A stretch of 64,000 nucleotides of DNA from Anaerococcus tetradius ATCC 35098 (GCF_000159095.1 NZ_GG666295.1:532827-596826); one strand, 5' to 3'; shown: positions 1-9,001, counted from the first letter of the stretch. Numbers and translations are program-made. The notes: generated by a model not told the origin, from the sequence alone.

Positions 1-2
1 CT

Positions 3-1649
3 GGCGTAGGTCAAAAATATTTTTCAATCAAAAAAGATGTTAGTATGATTAGACATCTTAGGGATGATTTATACCTAATTAAAGCCAAGGATAAGAAATC
101 CAAAGAAGCTAAGGAAGAAGAGAAAGAAAATTCCTATTTCAAAGAAATTAACGAGCTTCCTTTTTATCTAAATGGAGTAGGCTTCATTAAAGACGAAGAC
201 TCTGCCCTATATTTTTACGATAAGGCGAAGGATAAGGTCGAATTGATTCTTAACTTAGATAAAAAAGACAGGCTAAGCTTTGTTGATATTAACGAAAACT
301 TCGACAAGCTCTTGTTATTTAGGGCAAATTATAGTCCAAATTCAGTAATGGAGCTTAGAGAAGACCTACTTTTATATGATATCAAAAGTAAAAAACTAAC
401 TAGCCTTATCGAAAAAGAATTTTCTTTTTATACAAGTAGATTTATCGAAGATAAGATAATTTTTGTTGGAACTAATATGAAAAAAGGTGGGGTCAACGAA
501 GATTCTTTTATTTACTCTTGTGATTTTGATGGAGCTTATAAAAAAATTAGTCCGGACGATTTTGATATGGCCTTTGGCAATTCCATAGGAACTGATGCAC
601 GTTTTGGATCTACTAAGACCTTTGCTGTTAAGGATAATAGGCTCTATTTCCTAGTTACAGAATATGAAAAAAGCAAGCTTTATTCTATAAATCTAGCTGG
701 AGAAATAAGAGAAGAAATATCTTCAGAAGTGGAAGATTTTGCCCTTGGAACAAATGATATCTACTATTCTTCTATTTCATCAAATAGCCTTTGTGAGTTA
801 AAAGAAAAATCAACTGGAGATATCTTAGTTGAAAATAAAATAGCTACTTGGGTATGTCCAATAGAAAGCTTTGATTTTACCTCTAATGGTGATAAGCTCG
901 GGGGCTATGTCATCTTACCAAAAGATTTTGATGAAAATAAAAAATACCCTACTATCCTTTCAGTTCACGGTGGACCTAAGACAGAATTTTCTGATATCTT
1001 CCATCACGAACACCAAGTCCTTGCCAATGCTGGCTATATTATTATCTATACCAATCCTCATGGCTCTAGTGGACGAGGTGTAAAATTTTCTGATATAAGA
1101 GGAAAATATGGAGAAGTAGACTTTTACGATCTAATGAACTTTGCCGACCTAGCTATAGAAAAATATCCGCAAATCGATAAGGACAGGATGGCGATTTACG
1201 GAGGAAGTTATGGTGGCTTTATGACCAATTGGGCCATAGGTCACACAGATAGATTTAAGGCAGCTTGCTCTCAAAGGTCAATTTCTAACTGGCTAAGCTT
1301 TTATGGAGTAAGTGATATAGGCTACTATTTTGCCCCTGATCAGACTGGTGCTAACATGTGGGATAATCTCGAAAAAGTTTGGGAGAAATCTCCTCTCAAG
1401 CACGCAAAGAATGTAAAGACTCCAACTCTTTTTATCCATTCAGATGAGGACTACAGATGTCCACTCGAGCAGGGTATACAGATGTATGAGAGGATAAAAG
1501 AAAATGGAGTTGACACTAAAATGTATATCTTCCATGGTGAAAATCACGAGCTATCAAGATCTGGTAGGCCTAAGGGTAGAATTAAAAGGCTTACAGAGAT
1601 TAAGGCTTGGTTTGATAAGTATTTGAAAGATGAAGATAAAGAAGCCTAA
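3..1649 (+). CDS. S9 family serine peptidase (acylaminoacyl / prolyl oligopeptidase type), 5' end outside window
   Basis: This is a cytosolic serine peptidase of the S9 (prolyl oligopeptidase) family, which releases residues from short peptides. The frame is open to the left edge and reads sensibly before the ATG at 45, so the true start lies outside the window; family members are about 650 residues and about 548 codons are visible. Counting from the ATG at 45, the nucleophile Ser is in GGSYGGFMTN (about 388), the acid Asp in HSDEDYRCP (about 467) and the His in GENHELS (about 501), giving a complete triad. The first part reads as beta-propeller sequence. The 3' end overlaps the next gene by 20 bases, suggesting translational coupling. 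Peptide substrate is not predictable. Confidence 0.9.
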   Translation, partial: GVGQKYFSIKKDVSMIRHLRDDLYLIKAKDKKSKEAKEEEKENSYFKEINELPFYLNGVGFIKDEDSALYFYDKAKDKVELILNLDKKDRLSFVDINENFDKLLLFRANYSPNSVMELREDLLLYDIKSKKLTSLIEKEFSFYTSRFIEDKIIFVGTNMKKGGVNEDSFIYSCDFDGAYKKISPDDFDMAFGNSIGTDARFGSTKTFAVKDNRLYFLVTEYEKSKLYSINLAGEIREEISSEVEDFALGTNDIYYSSISSNSLCELKEKSTGDILVENKIATWVCPIESFDFTSNGDKLGGYVILPKDFDENKKYPTILSVHGGPKTEFSDIFHHEHQVLANAGYIIIYTNPHGSSGRGVKFSDIRGKYGEVDFYDLMNFADLAIEKYPQIDKDRMAIYGGSYGGFMTNWAIGHTDRFKAACSQRSISNWLSFYGVSDIGYYFAPDQTGANMWDNLEKVWEKSPLKHAKNVKTPTLFIHSDEDYRCPLEQGIQMYERIKENGVDTKMYIFHGENHELSRSGRPKGRIKRLTEIKAWFDKYLKDEDKEA

Positions 1650-2592
1650 GACCAAGAGATTTTTATTAAATCTGTTAAATAGGGTGGTTAAGCATGATAT
1701 AATGACCTACTCAGCCGCCCTATCCTTCTACCTCCTCCAAGCCTCAATCCCACTAATGATGGTTCTCGTCAGTGTCCTGTCATATTTTTTGGAGGGTAAG
1801 GAAGATTTAATAATTAATCTTTTAGAATTTCTACCAAAGACTACTAACAAGTTGATTCTTGAAGCTATTGATATCTTGATTGCTTCATCGCAATCACCAA
1901 CCGTTACAACACTTACGATTTTCTTTGCCCTATTTTCTGCCACCTCGGGAGTCAATAAACTTATAAATGCTATAAACCATGCCTATGGCCTAAAGAATAA
2001 CAAACAAGCTATCAAACAAAGAATAATGAGTGTTTTATTTACGATTATATTTATTAGTTTGCTTGTATTTGTCCTAATTTTTCAAGTATATAATACAAGT
2101 ATTATTGGCATCTTTAATGCTCAAATAATCGAAAAATTTACCATTCACTTCAACACAAATGTACAAAAGGGCTTGGATATGATCTCTTCGCCTATTTTTA
2201 AGCTTACAAGTATAGCAATCCCATTTTTAATCATGGCTGTTGCTGTAGGTTTCTTTTATAGGTATTCCCCTTCCAATGCTTCAAATAGAATAAGTGTAAA
2301 GGAGGCCTTTTGTGGTGGGCTATTTGCGACAATTGCAAGTTTTATTGCTAGCTTCATATATTCCTACTTCACAAACAACTTCTCCAACCAATCCCTAGTA
2401 TATGGGGCCTTGGCAGGTATCCTTGCCTTATTTATCTGGCTGTTGATGATATCAACTATCCTAATCCTTGGTGCTGAATGTATAGCAGCCTATAGGGAAG
2501 GCTACAAGGAAGACTATTTTGACAAAAATATAAGAAATAAAAAAAGCATAAAAGAAAAAATACTAAGAATAATTAAGAGGACCTATGATTAA
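1630..2592 (+). CDS. YihY/BrkB family inner-membrane protein
   Basis: A 320-residue polytopic membrane protein of the YihY/BrkB family (older annotations as RNase BN are incorrect for this family). About six hydrophobic segments are visible, and family-typical stretches include YSAALSFYLLQASIPL near residue 27 and TTLTIFFALFSATSGV near 95. The basic N-terminus (MKIKKPKTKRF) and basic C-terminal tail are predicted cytoplasmic. The start lies inside the preceding peptidase gene and the stop overlaps the next start by eight bases, so the three genes form one transcript. The molecular function of the family is not settled; transport or envelope roles have been proposed. Confidence 0.88.
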   Translation: MKIKKPKTKRFLLNLLNRVVKHDIMTYSAALSFYLLQASIPLMMVLVSVLSYFLEGKEDLIINLLEFLPKTTNKLILEAIDILIASSQSPTVTTLTIFFALFSATSGVNKLINAINHAYGLKNNKQAIKQRIMSVLFTIIFISLLVFVLIFQVYNTSIIGIFNAQIIEKFTIHFNTNVQKGLDMISSPIFKLTSIAIPFLIMAVAVGFFYRYSPSNASNRISVKEAFCGGLFATIASFIASFIYSYFTNNFSNQSLVYGALAGILALFIWLLMISTILILGAECIAAYREGYKEDYFDKNIRNKKSIKEKILRIIKRTYD

Positions 2593-3121
2593 AAGCGAAT
2601 TTAGAAGATTCTTCCTAAATCTCCGCCGTGAGATGGATGTAGAAGAAATAGAAGAAATTTCAGATAAGATTTTTGATAAGCTAATAGAAAAAGACCTCTA
2701 CAAAAAGGCTAAGACAATCTTTGTTTATGTGGCTATGGATAAAGAAATTCAAACACAGAAAATAATAGAAAAAGCCTTAGCTGATGGCAAGGAGGTCTAT
2801 GTTCCCTTCATAGAAAATAGCAAGATGTTTGCCAATAGACTCCTTAATGTAGACGATCTTGAAGAAGATAAATTTTCAATCAAAACTTCCTATTCTGGTA
2901 TAAATATCAAAGACCCAGATCTTACACTTACTCCTGGCCTATCCTTTGATAGAAATAAAAATAGACTTGGATATGGTGGAGGATTTTATGATAGCTTTCT
3001 CAAAAATTCCAAGACGACTAGCCTTGGTCTCTTTGCAAAAGTTTTCGAATCCAAAAATCTACCAATAGAAGATCACGACATAAAACTAGACTATATTTTG
3101 ACAGAAGAAGAATTTATATAA
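2585..3121 (+). CDS. 5-formyltetrahydrofolate cyclo-ligase
   Basis: This enzyme converts 5-formyl-THF to 5,10-methenyl-THF using ATP and returns a storage folate to one-carbon metabolism in the cytosol. The 178-residue length is normal for the family, and the nucleotide/folate-binding signature RLGYGGGFYDSFL is present near residues 125-140. The N-terminus starts with the usual basic helix (KSEFRRFFLNLRR). The start is preceded by AAGAGG at a good distance and overlaps the YihY stop by eight bases. A strong terminator directly follows, closing the operon. In Firmicutes the gene is often called fau, ygfA or yqgN; I leave the symbol open. Confidence 0.92.
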   Translation: MIKSEFRRFFLNLRREMDVEEIEEISDKIFDKLIEKDLYKKAKTIFVYVAMDKEIQTQKIIEKALADGKEVYVPFIENSKMFANRLLNVDDLEEDKFSIKTSYSGINIKDPDLTLTPGLSFDRNKNRLGYGGGFYDSFLKNSKTTSLGLFAKVFESKNLPIEDHDIKLDYILTEEEFI

Positions 3122-3163
3122 ACTAGCCCTAATTCCTTTGTGAATTAGGGGCTAGTTTTTTTA
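3122..3163 (+). terminator. Rho-independent terminator after the cyclo-ligase gene
   Basis: A 14-base arm beginning ACTAGCCCTAATTC pairs with GAATTAGGGGCTAGT across a six-base loop and is followed by a run of T. It ends the peptidase-yihY-cyclo-ligase transcript. Confidence 0.9.
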
Positions 3164-3187
3164 TTAATTTCACAAGCTGTACAAACG

Positions 3188-3216
3188 TTTACATAAATTC
3201 CCACAAATGTTATAAT
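3188..3216 (+). promoter_or_regulatory. Sigma-A promoter of adenine deaminase
   Basis: TTTACA at 3188-3193 and TATAAT at 3211-3216 are separated by 17 bases, close to the vegetative consensus. Transcription would begin around 3223, just ahead of the GGGAGG ribosome site. Confidence 0.75.
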
Positions 3217-3244
3217 AATTAAAAGATACTTGGGAGGTAGTTTT

Positions 3245-4954
3245 ATGAGTGATTTAATAAAAGCTGATTTAATCATAAAAAACGCCAAAATAATTGATGT
3301 TTTTAATGCAGAAATATTTGAAGAAAATCTTGCAATAAAGGATGGAGAAATCTTGGGCTTTGGTCCCTATTATGAAAACGCTAAAGAATATTTTGATGCC
3401 CAAGGGGCCTACCTATGCCCTAGCTTAATTGATGGCCATGTCCACATAGAAAGCTCCATGCTCTCAGCAGCCGAGTTAAGTAAATACCTAACTAGTAGGG
3501 GAATCCTAACTATAATAGCTGACCCCCACGAAATTGCAAATGTCTGTGGTCTAGATGGAATGACCTACATCTTAGATGAGGCAAAAGATTTGCCTTTTAA
3601 TATCTATATGATGCTAGCTTCATGTGTCCCAGCCACATCTTTTGAGACAAGCGGGGCAAAATTATTAGCTAAAGACTTGGCAAAGCTTATAGACCACGAA
3701 AATGTCCTAGGACTTGGAGAGATGATGAACTATCCAGGCCTTGTCAATCAAGATAAGGATATCTTGGATAAAATCGCCTTGGCTAAGGAAAGAAATTTAA
3801 CAGCTGACGGTCATTGTCCAGGGCTAACTGGCAGAGATCTCGATATCTACATAAAATCTGGTATAGCTACAGACCACGAATGTAGAAGTCAAGAAGAGAT
3901 GAAAGAAAAACTTAGAAAGGGAATGTTTATTCAAATAAGGGAAGGCTCTGCTGCCAAAGACTTCGACAATCTTATTGGAGCAGTAAACAAAAATAATCTA
4001 AATCGTTGCTTTTTCTGTACAGATGATAGGCACCCTGAGGATTTGACAAATGAAGGCTCTGTCGATAATAATGTTAGAAAAGCAATAGCCTATGGCCTTG
4101 ATCCAATTGATGCTATAAAGATGGCTACAATAAACACAGCTTCTGCCTATAAGCTCGATAAACTTGGAGCCATAGCCCCTTCCTATGAGGCTAGCTTTTT
4201 CCTTTTTGATGATTTCAAGGACTTAAAATGTAAAAGCGTCTTTTACAAGGGCGAGCTTGTTTATGATAAGGGAAAATATTTCAAAAAATATGAGCAAAAA
4301 TTTACAGACAAAGTCAAATCTCCTATGAGGGCTAGAAAAATCGAAGAGAAGGATTTGGATATTTATTTAGAAAATGACCAAGTTTTTGTAATAGGAATGA
4401 ACAAAAATAGCCTAGTTACAGATAAATTGATTAGAAAAGTCAAAGTCCTTGATGGAAAGTTCTCTTATGCTGATGATGGAATCAAAAAAATCGTAGTCTG
4501 CGATAGGTACAGCCAAAAAACTAACATAGGTCTAGGACTTATTACAGGCTATCCAATTACTAATGGTGCTGTAGCCTCTACTATAGCCCATGACAGCCAC
4601 AATATAGTTGCTATTGGCGATAATGATAGGGATTTAATACTTGCTATTAATAGGCTAATTGATATTGAAGGAGGCCTTGTAGTTAGCTCAAAGGGAGAAA
4701 TTCTTGGTGATTTGAAATTAGAAATTGCAGGATTAATGTCTAGAAAATCTATAAATGAACTCAATAAGTCCTATAAAGTTTTGTATAAGCTATTAAAAAA
4801 TCTCGGTCTAGATGATGGAATAGATCCTTTTATGAGCCTCGGCTTTATGGCCCTTCCAGTTATCCCCCACCTAAAAATGACTGATTTAGGGCTTTTCGAC
4901 AATGATATTTTCTCTTTGATAAATATTTCATGTAAAAATTTGACAGAAAAATAA
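3245..4954 (+). CDS. ade: Adenine deaminase
   Basis: Adenine deaminase converts adenine to hypoxanthine and ammonia in purine salvage. The 569-residue length matches the family. Amidohydrolase features are clear: the metal-binding DGHVHIESSM near residue 68, ADPHEIANVCG near 95, DGHCPG near 190, and DDRHPEDL near 260. The C-terminal adenine-deaminase domain contains the GYPITNGAVASTIAHDSHN segment near 440. A longer reading from a TTG at 3230 is possible, but GGGAGG at 3232-3237 would then be inside the gene; it is well placed for the ATG at 3245, which I chose. The gene is monocistronic, with its own promoter; no terminator follows, and the promoter of the next unit overlaps its last codons. 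Confidence 0.95.
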   Translation: MSDLIKADLIIKNAKIIDVFNAEIFEENLAIKDGEILGFGPYYENAKEYFDAQGAYLCPSLIDGHVHIESSMLSAAELSKYLTSRGILTIIADPHEIANVCGLDGMTYILDEAKDLPFNIYMMLASCVPATSFETSGAKLLAKDLAKLIDHENVLGLGEMMNYPGLVNQDKDILDKIALAKERNLTADGHCPGLTGRDLDIYIKSGIATDHECRSQEEMKEKLRKGMFIQIREGSAAKDFDNLIGAVNKNNLNRCFFCTDDRHPEDLTNEGSVDNNVRKAIAYGLDPIDAIKMATINTASAYKLDKLGAIAPSYEASFFLFDDFKDLKCKSVFYKGELVYDKGKYFKKYEQKFTDKVKSPMRARKIEEKDLDIYLENDQVFVIGMNKNSLVTDKLIRKVKVLDGKFSYADDGIKKIVVCDRYSQKTNIGLGLITGYPITNGAVASTIAHDSHNIVAIGDNDRDLILAINRLIDIEGGLVVSSKGEILGDLKLEIAGLMSRKSINELNKSYKVLYKLLKNLGLDDGIDPFMSLGFMALPVIPHLKMTDLGLFDNDIFSLINISCKNLTEK

Positions 4955-4968
4955 AAGCCATGTATAAT
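4940..4968 (+). promoter_or_regulatory. Promoter of the methionine T-box operon
   Basis: A perfect TTGACA (4940-4945) and a perfect TATAAT (4963-4968) are separated by 17 bases. The -35 box lies inside the last codons of adenine deaminase. Initiation would be near 4975, at the start of the T-box leader. Confidence 0.85.
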
Positions 4969-4974
4969 GTGAAA

Positions 4975-5235
4975 CATAGAAAATAAACTGTGAGAAGAAA
5001 AGTAGATATGAAGGACCTACACAGAGAGACTATGTTTGGTGAAAATAGTTTAGGAAGTTTATATTGAAAATGGCCTTTGAGTTTCTTATCCGATATTTAA
5101 GATAAGACGGTCTCGCCCGTTATAGCGATAGGGTATGTTTGTACCCGATGAGTTATTAATTGTGAGATTAATATAAAATTTAGGTGGTAACACGAGCTTT
5201 AGCTTCGTCCTTTATTGGACGGGGCTTTTTTTGAT
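4975..5235 (+). promoter_or_regulatory. T-box leader, methionine specific (AUG specifier)
   Basis: This is a tRNA-sensing transcription-attenuation leader. Visible elements are the stem I base TGAGAAG...TTTCTTA, the AGTA and AGAGAG motifs, the apical GGTG, the specifier region GAAAATGGCCTTTGAG, the T-box GGTGGTAACACGAG (5183-5196), and a terminator hairpin with T-run at about 5201-5231. By alignment with the serine T-box in this window (GAATCTAGCTTTGAG), the specifier is ATG at 5070-5072. The antiterminator bulge TGGT pairs with a tRNA whose discriminator base is A, which fits tRNA-Met. Uncharged tRNA-Met should therefore turn on the two downstream genes. Confidence 0.9.
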
Positions 5236-5329
5236 TTCACCTATGAGGATATACATAGTTAAATTTTCTATTGGCGCCAATTATTAATAGAATGTTTCGA
5301 GAAAAAAAATAATAAAAAGAGGTAATAAT

Positions 5330-6490
5330 ATGTCAAAAAGATTTTTAACTGTTGGATCACTACTAAGAAATGAAGATTTACTAAAATACAAAAGAGAAAT
5401 AGAAAAAAGAGAAGATATCACTTATCCTTTCTACGAAGATTTAGAAGGTTACAAAAAATGTGAAGATGAAGCGGTAAAAGACGTTGTTGAAAAACAACTA
5501 GCCCATGGCCTTGTTCAAGTAACTGATGGAGAATATTCTAAATCCCTCTGGCATCTTGACTTTCTTTGGGGACTTGATGGGGTTGAAAGATTTATAAAAG
5601 ATTCAGGCTACTTCTTTGAAGATAAGGATGGCTGCCACAAGTACGAAACAAGACGTGATATAGGTATCAGACTTGTTGGTAAACTTTCCGGCAAAAACCA
5701 TGAATTTATCAACCACTTTAGAAGACTTAAAGAAATAGTAGCAGGAAGAAGCGAAGTAAAACAATGTATCCCTTCCCCTGCTCACATCTACGGAGAACTT
5801 GTTAACTTCGGTTTCGTAAAAGATTCTAGTTATTACAGGTCAAACGAAGATTTCTGCACAGATCTTATCAATGCCTACAAGGAATTTTTGGACGATTTCA
5901 AAGCTATAGGTGGTGAAATAATACAATTTGATGATTGCTTGTGGGAACAATTTGCCGATGAAGCTGACAATAGCCAATTTGATGGCGAAAGCAAGGAAGA
6001 TCTCAAAGACATCAAACTAGCTGAAAAATATATAGCAATAAACAATGAAGTTATTGATTACGGACATGAACTTGGCCTTCTAGTTTACACCCACAACTGT
6101 AGGGGTAATTACGCATCAAGATTTTTCGGAGCTGGAACTTATGATTCCATAGCCAACCTCTTCCTCAAAAATCAACACTACGATAGGTTCTATCTTGAAT
6201 GGGATGACGAAAGAGCTGGCTCACTAAAGGCTCTCGAAGTATTTAAAGATAGAGATAAGGTAGAAATCGTCCTAGGTCTTCTATCAAGTAAGACAAATAG
6301 CCTTGATGATGAAGAAAGAACCCTTGACCTCCTAAATAAAGCAAGTGAGATTATAGACAAAAACAGACTCTACCTATCCCACCAATGTGGTTTTGCCTCA
6401 TGCGATTGCGGAAATGAACTTAGCCAAGAAGAAGAATGGGCAAAAATTGACCAAGGACAAAGACTCGCTGAAGAATTCTGGGGCGAATAA
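5330..6490 (+). CDS. MetE-like (cobalamin-independent methionine synthase C-terminal family) protein
   Basis: A 386-residue single-domain homologue of the catalytic half of MetE, resembling the stand-alone YxjG/YxjH-type proteins; full MetE is about 750 residues. Zinc-ligand motifs are present: His-x-Cys in YTHNCRGNY near residue 255, an acidic LEWDDERAG near 290, and a Cys in LSHQCGFASC near 352. The likely reaction is methyl transfer to homocysteine (or a related thiol), but the methyl donor cannot be read from the sequence. The Met T-box upstream independently supports a methionine role. The start has AGAGG upstream, and the stop overlaps the next ATG (TAATG), so the two genes are coupled. 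Confidence 0.85.
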   Translation: MSKRFLTVGSLLRNEDLLKYKREIEKREDITYPFYEDLEGYKKCEDEAVKDVVEKQLAHGLVQVTDGEYSKSLWHLDFLWGLDGVERFIKDSGYFFEDKDGCHKYETRRDIGIRLVGKLSGKNHEFINHFRRLKEIVAGRSEVKQCIPSPAHIYGELVNFGFVKDSSYYRSNEDFCTDLINAYKEFLDDFKAIGGEIIQFDDCLWEQFADEADNSQFDGESKEDLKDIKLAEKYIAINNEVIDYGHELGLLVYTHNCRGNYASRFFGAGTYDSIANLFLKNQHYDRFYLEWDDERAGSLKALEVFKDRDKVEIVLGLLSSKTNSLDDEERTLDLLNKASEIIDKNRLYLSHQCGFASCDCGNELSQEEEWAKIDQGQRLAEEFWGE

Positions 6491-7224
6491 TGTCTACCAA
6501 CACAAATCTATTAGCTGAACTTAAAAAAGGAAAATCCATCTGCCTAAGTCACACAGTAACAAGTGATATTCCCCACTTTGAAGCTTTTAAAAAACTTGAA
6601 ATAAAAAACATAGCTACAATAGATAAAGATGGCTTCTGGGGAAATGAAATTACAATCGGTAGTCAATACGGCACGCATATAGATGCACCAAATCATTTTG
6701 CTAAAAATACAAGAACACTCCTAGATATACCATTTTTTGAAAGATGTCTTCCCCTATATGTGATTGACATAAGCGATAAAGTAAAAATAAATCCTGACTA
6801 TGAACTTAGCGTAGATGATATACTAAAATTTGAAGATGAGTACGGACTAATATCAGAAAACTCATTCGTAGCACTAAGAAGCGACTGGTCAACAAAATTT
6901 GATGACGAAAAAGCTTTCATTAATAAAGATGAAAATGGTATAGAACACACACCAGGCTGGTCATTAGAAGCCCTAAAATTCCTAAACGAAGAAAGAAAAA
7001 TAACTGCCATAGGTCATGAAACATTAAACACTGACTCAGGTTTGAGTTTTTATAAAAACAAAGCATTAGAAGCCGAATACTACTGGTTAAGCCAAAATAA
7101 GTATCAGATTGAAGTCCTAAACAATCTCGATAAACTCCCAGCAAGTGGATCAATAATCATAATCGCCTATCCACAAATAGATAAAATCTCAGGATTCGGT
7201 GTAGAAGTAAACGCATTATACTAA
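6490..7224 (+). CDS. Cyclase family protein (kynurenine formamidase-like metal hydrolase)
   Basis: A 244-residue member of the cyclase/KynB-like family of Zn/Mn hydrolases. The signature GTHIDAPNHF is present near residue 60. The first His of the usual HxGTHxD motif is replaced by Gln (SQYGTHID), so metal binding may be altered. A later GHETLNTDSG segment near residue 177 carries the second conserved His/Glu region. It is translated from an ATG overlapping the MetE-like stop and shares the methionine T-box, which hints at a substrate linked to methionine or its degradation rather than tryptophan. Substrate unknown. Confidence 0.82.
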   Translation: MSTNTNLLAELKKGKSICLSHTVTSDIPHFEAFKKLEIKNIATIDKDGFWGNEITIGSQYGTHIDAPNHFAKNTRTLLDIPFFERCLPLYVIDISDKVKINPDYELSVDDILKFEDEYGLISENSFVALRSDWSTKFDDEKAFINKDENGIEHTPGWSLEALKFLNEERKITAIGHETLNTDSGLSFYKNKALEAEYYWLSQNKYQIEVLNNLDKLPASGSIIIIAYPQIDKISGFGVEVNALY

Positions 7225-7253
7225 AATAAATCTCTCCTATATTATACAAAAGT

Positions 7254-7286
7254 AAAAGCTTAGCTAATCGTCAGCTAAGCTTTTTG
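7254..7286 (+). terminator. Terminator after the MetE-like/cyclase operon
   Basis: The arms AAAAGCTTAGCT and AGCTAAGCTTTTT flank a short loop and end in a T-run. A run of eight C follows at about 7295-7302 with no evident role. Confidence 0.88.
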
Positions 7287-7435
7287 CTTCTTCTCCCCCC
7301 CCGTGTCAAAATATCATGTTTTTATAATATATTATCACGGAAAATATTTTTACAAATATTCTTGTTAAATTTGTTTATCAATTCTAGCAATTAATGCTTA
7401 CTTTTTTTGTAAATTATGTTTTAATTTTGTCCACT

Positions 7436-7457
7436 AAAAAATCCCCCTTGCGGGGGA
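7436..7457 (-). terminator. Terminator of serS
   Basis: On the minus strand TCCCCC-GCAA-GGGGGA is followed by a T-run, directly after the serS stop codon. The 230-base convergent gap between the cyclase gene and serS holds only the two terminators and AT-rich sequence. Confidence 0.88.
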
Positions 7458-7467
7458 CTAATTCTTT

Positions 7468-8757
7468 TTATTTATTTTTTGGTTCGATTTTTTCCTTGCC
7501 TCCCATATACATTTGTAGTGGGGCTGGGATTTTTACGCTTCCGTCTTCTTGGAGTAGGTTTTCTAGGAAGGCTATTAGCATTCTTGGTGGAGCTACTACT
7601 GTGTTATTTAGGGTGTGGGCAAAGTAGGTTCCATTTTCTCCTCTTAGTCTTATGCCAAGTCTTCTAGCTTGAGCATCTCCTAGGTTAGAGCAGCTTCCTA
7701 CTTCGAAGTATTTCTTTTGTCTTGGACTCCATGCTTCTACGTCGCATGATTTTACCTTGAGGTCTGCAAGGTCTCCAGAGCAACATTCGAGAGTTCTTAC
7801 TGGGATTTCTAGGCTTCTAAAGAAGTCTACTGTGTTTTTCCATAGTTCGTTGTAGAGGGTTTTGGAATCTTCTGGTTTGCAGATTATTACCATCTCTTGT
7901 TTTTCGAATTGGTGGATCCTATAAACTCCTCTTTCTTCTATACCGTGAGCTCCAACTTCTTTTCTAAAGCATGGTGAGTAGGAGGTCATCTTGAGTGGCA
8001 TTTTTTCTTCTTCTGTTATGGTGTTGATGAATTTACCTATCATGGAGTGTTCGCTTGTTCCGATTAGGTAGAGGTCTTCGCCTTCTATTTTATACATCAT
8101 ATCTTCCATTTCTGAAAAGCTCATTACGCCAGTAACAACGTCAGATCTTATCATAAATGGTGGGATGTAGTAGGTGTAGCCCCTGTCTATCATGAAGTCC
8201 CTAGCATAAGAAAGGATAGCTGAGTGTAGTCTTGCTATATCTCCTCTTAGATAGTAGAAGCCTGCTCCTGATGTTTCTCTTGCTGCATCAAGGTCAACTC
8301 CATCAAAGGATTCCATGATGTCTATGTGGTAAGGGATTTCGTAGTCAGGTACAAGGGGTTCACCATATTTTTCGATTTCGACATTTTCTGTATCGTCTTT
8401 TCCTATTGGGACAGTATCGTCAATTATTTGTGGGATGACTTGCATTCTTTTTTTGACTTCTTTGGCAAATTCTTCTGTTTCGCTTTCTATGTGGAGGAGC
8501 TTATCGTTTATTTCTTTTACCAATTTCTTGGCTTCTTCGGCAGCTTCCTTCTTGCCTTGGCCCATAAGGGCGCCGATTTCCTTGCTAGTCTTATTTCTTT
8601 GACTTCTTAGATTGTCTCCCTCAGTTTTGAAGGCTCTAAGTTTTTCATCAAGTTCAAGGACTTCATCTACAAGTTTAAGTTTTTCTTCTTGAAATTTTTT
8701 CTTAATGTTTTCTTTAACTAATTCTGGATTTTCTCTAAGTAATTTAATATCAATCAT
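7468..8757 (-). CDS. serS: Seryl-tRNA synthetase
   Basis: Class II synthetase charging tRNA-Ser. The 429 residues match the family. The N-terminal long coiled-coil arm (about 25-110, many Lys/Glu) is followed by the catalytic core with motif 2 (CFRKEVGAHG) and motif 3 near the C-terminus (GENGTYFAHTLNNT). The start is the ATG at 8757 (protein begins MIDIKLLRENPE), which has GGAG upstream; a longer reading would run into the T-box terminator and is rejected. Expression is controlled by the serine T-box leader immediately upstream, and a strong terminator follows. Confidence 0.97.
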   Translation of the reverse strand: MIDIKLLRENPELVKENIKKKFQEEKLKLVDEVLELDEKLRAFKTEGDNLRSQRNKTSKEIGALMGQGKKEAAEEAKKLVKEINDKLLHIESETEEFAKEVKKRMQVIPQIIDDTVPIGKDDTENVEIEKYGEPLVPDYEIPYHIDIMESFDGVDLDAARETSGAGFYYLRGDIARLHSAILSYARDFMIDRGYTYYIPPFMIRSDVVTGVMSFSEMEDMMYKIEGEDLYLIGTSEHSMIGKFINTITEEEKMPLKMTSYSPCFRKEVGAHGIEERGVYRIHQFEKQEMVIICKPEDSKTLYNELWKNTVDFFRSLEIPVRTLECCSGDLADLKVKSCDVEAWSPRQKKYFEVGSCSNLGDAQARRLGIRLRGENGTYFAHTLNNTVVAPPRMLIAFLENLLQEDGSVKIPAPLQMYMGGKEKIEPKNK

Positions 8758-8770
8758 AATTATTTCTCCT

Positions 8771-8968
8771 TTTTCCAATAAAAAAAGACCCGCCCAATTG
8801 GGACGAAGGTCTCGTGGTGCCACCCAAATTATGCAAATTACTTTGCCTTAATTAATATATATGCTCAAAGCTAGATTCACTAGTTCCCTGCAAGAGATTT
8901 TCACCAACCATCTCCTCTCTATATGCCTTTCCTAGTTACTAGGGCTTATCAATGCAATATTAAATTTA
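8771..8968 (-). promoter_or_regulatory. T-box leader, serine specific (UCU specifier)
   Basis: On the minus strand stem I has AGTA, AGAGAG and the apical GGTG. The specifier is TCT (8873-8875) within GAATCTAGCTTTGAG. The T-box GGGTGGCACCACGAG lies at 8811-8825, and the terminator hairpin with T-run is at about 8780-8812. The bulge TGGC requires a G discriminator, as in bacterial tRNA-Ser. The leader responds to uncharged tRNA-Ser and controls serS. Confidence 0.94.
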
Positions 8969-8973
8969 TACTC

Positions 8974-9001
8974 ATTATACATTAAATATTTTTTTTCTCA
9001 A
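8974..9001 (-). promoter_or_regulatory. Promoter of the serS T-box leader
   Basis: On the minus strand TTGAGA and TATAAT are separated by 16 bases, placing the transcript start at the beginning of T-box stem I. Confidence 0.75.

Noticed and set aside
5070-5073. Tryptophan (TGG) specifier for the first T-box
   Set aside because: Alignment with the serine T-box places the codon one base earlier (ATG), and the bulge TGGT fits an A discriminator (tRNA-Met) rather than G (tRNA-Trp).
7294-7302. Run of eight C as a phase-variable tract
   Set aside because: It lies in a convergent intergenic region beyond a terminator, so slippage would not affect a gene or promoter that I can see.
8326-8610. Plus-strand frame of 94 codons inside serS
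   Set aside because: It is antisense to a complete serS, has no ribosome site and reads as low-complexity Phe/Leu sequence; a shadow.
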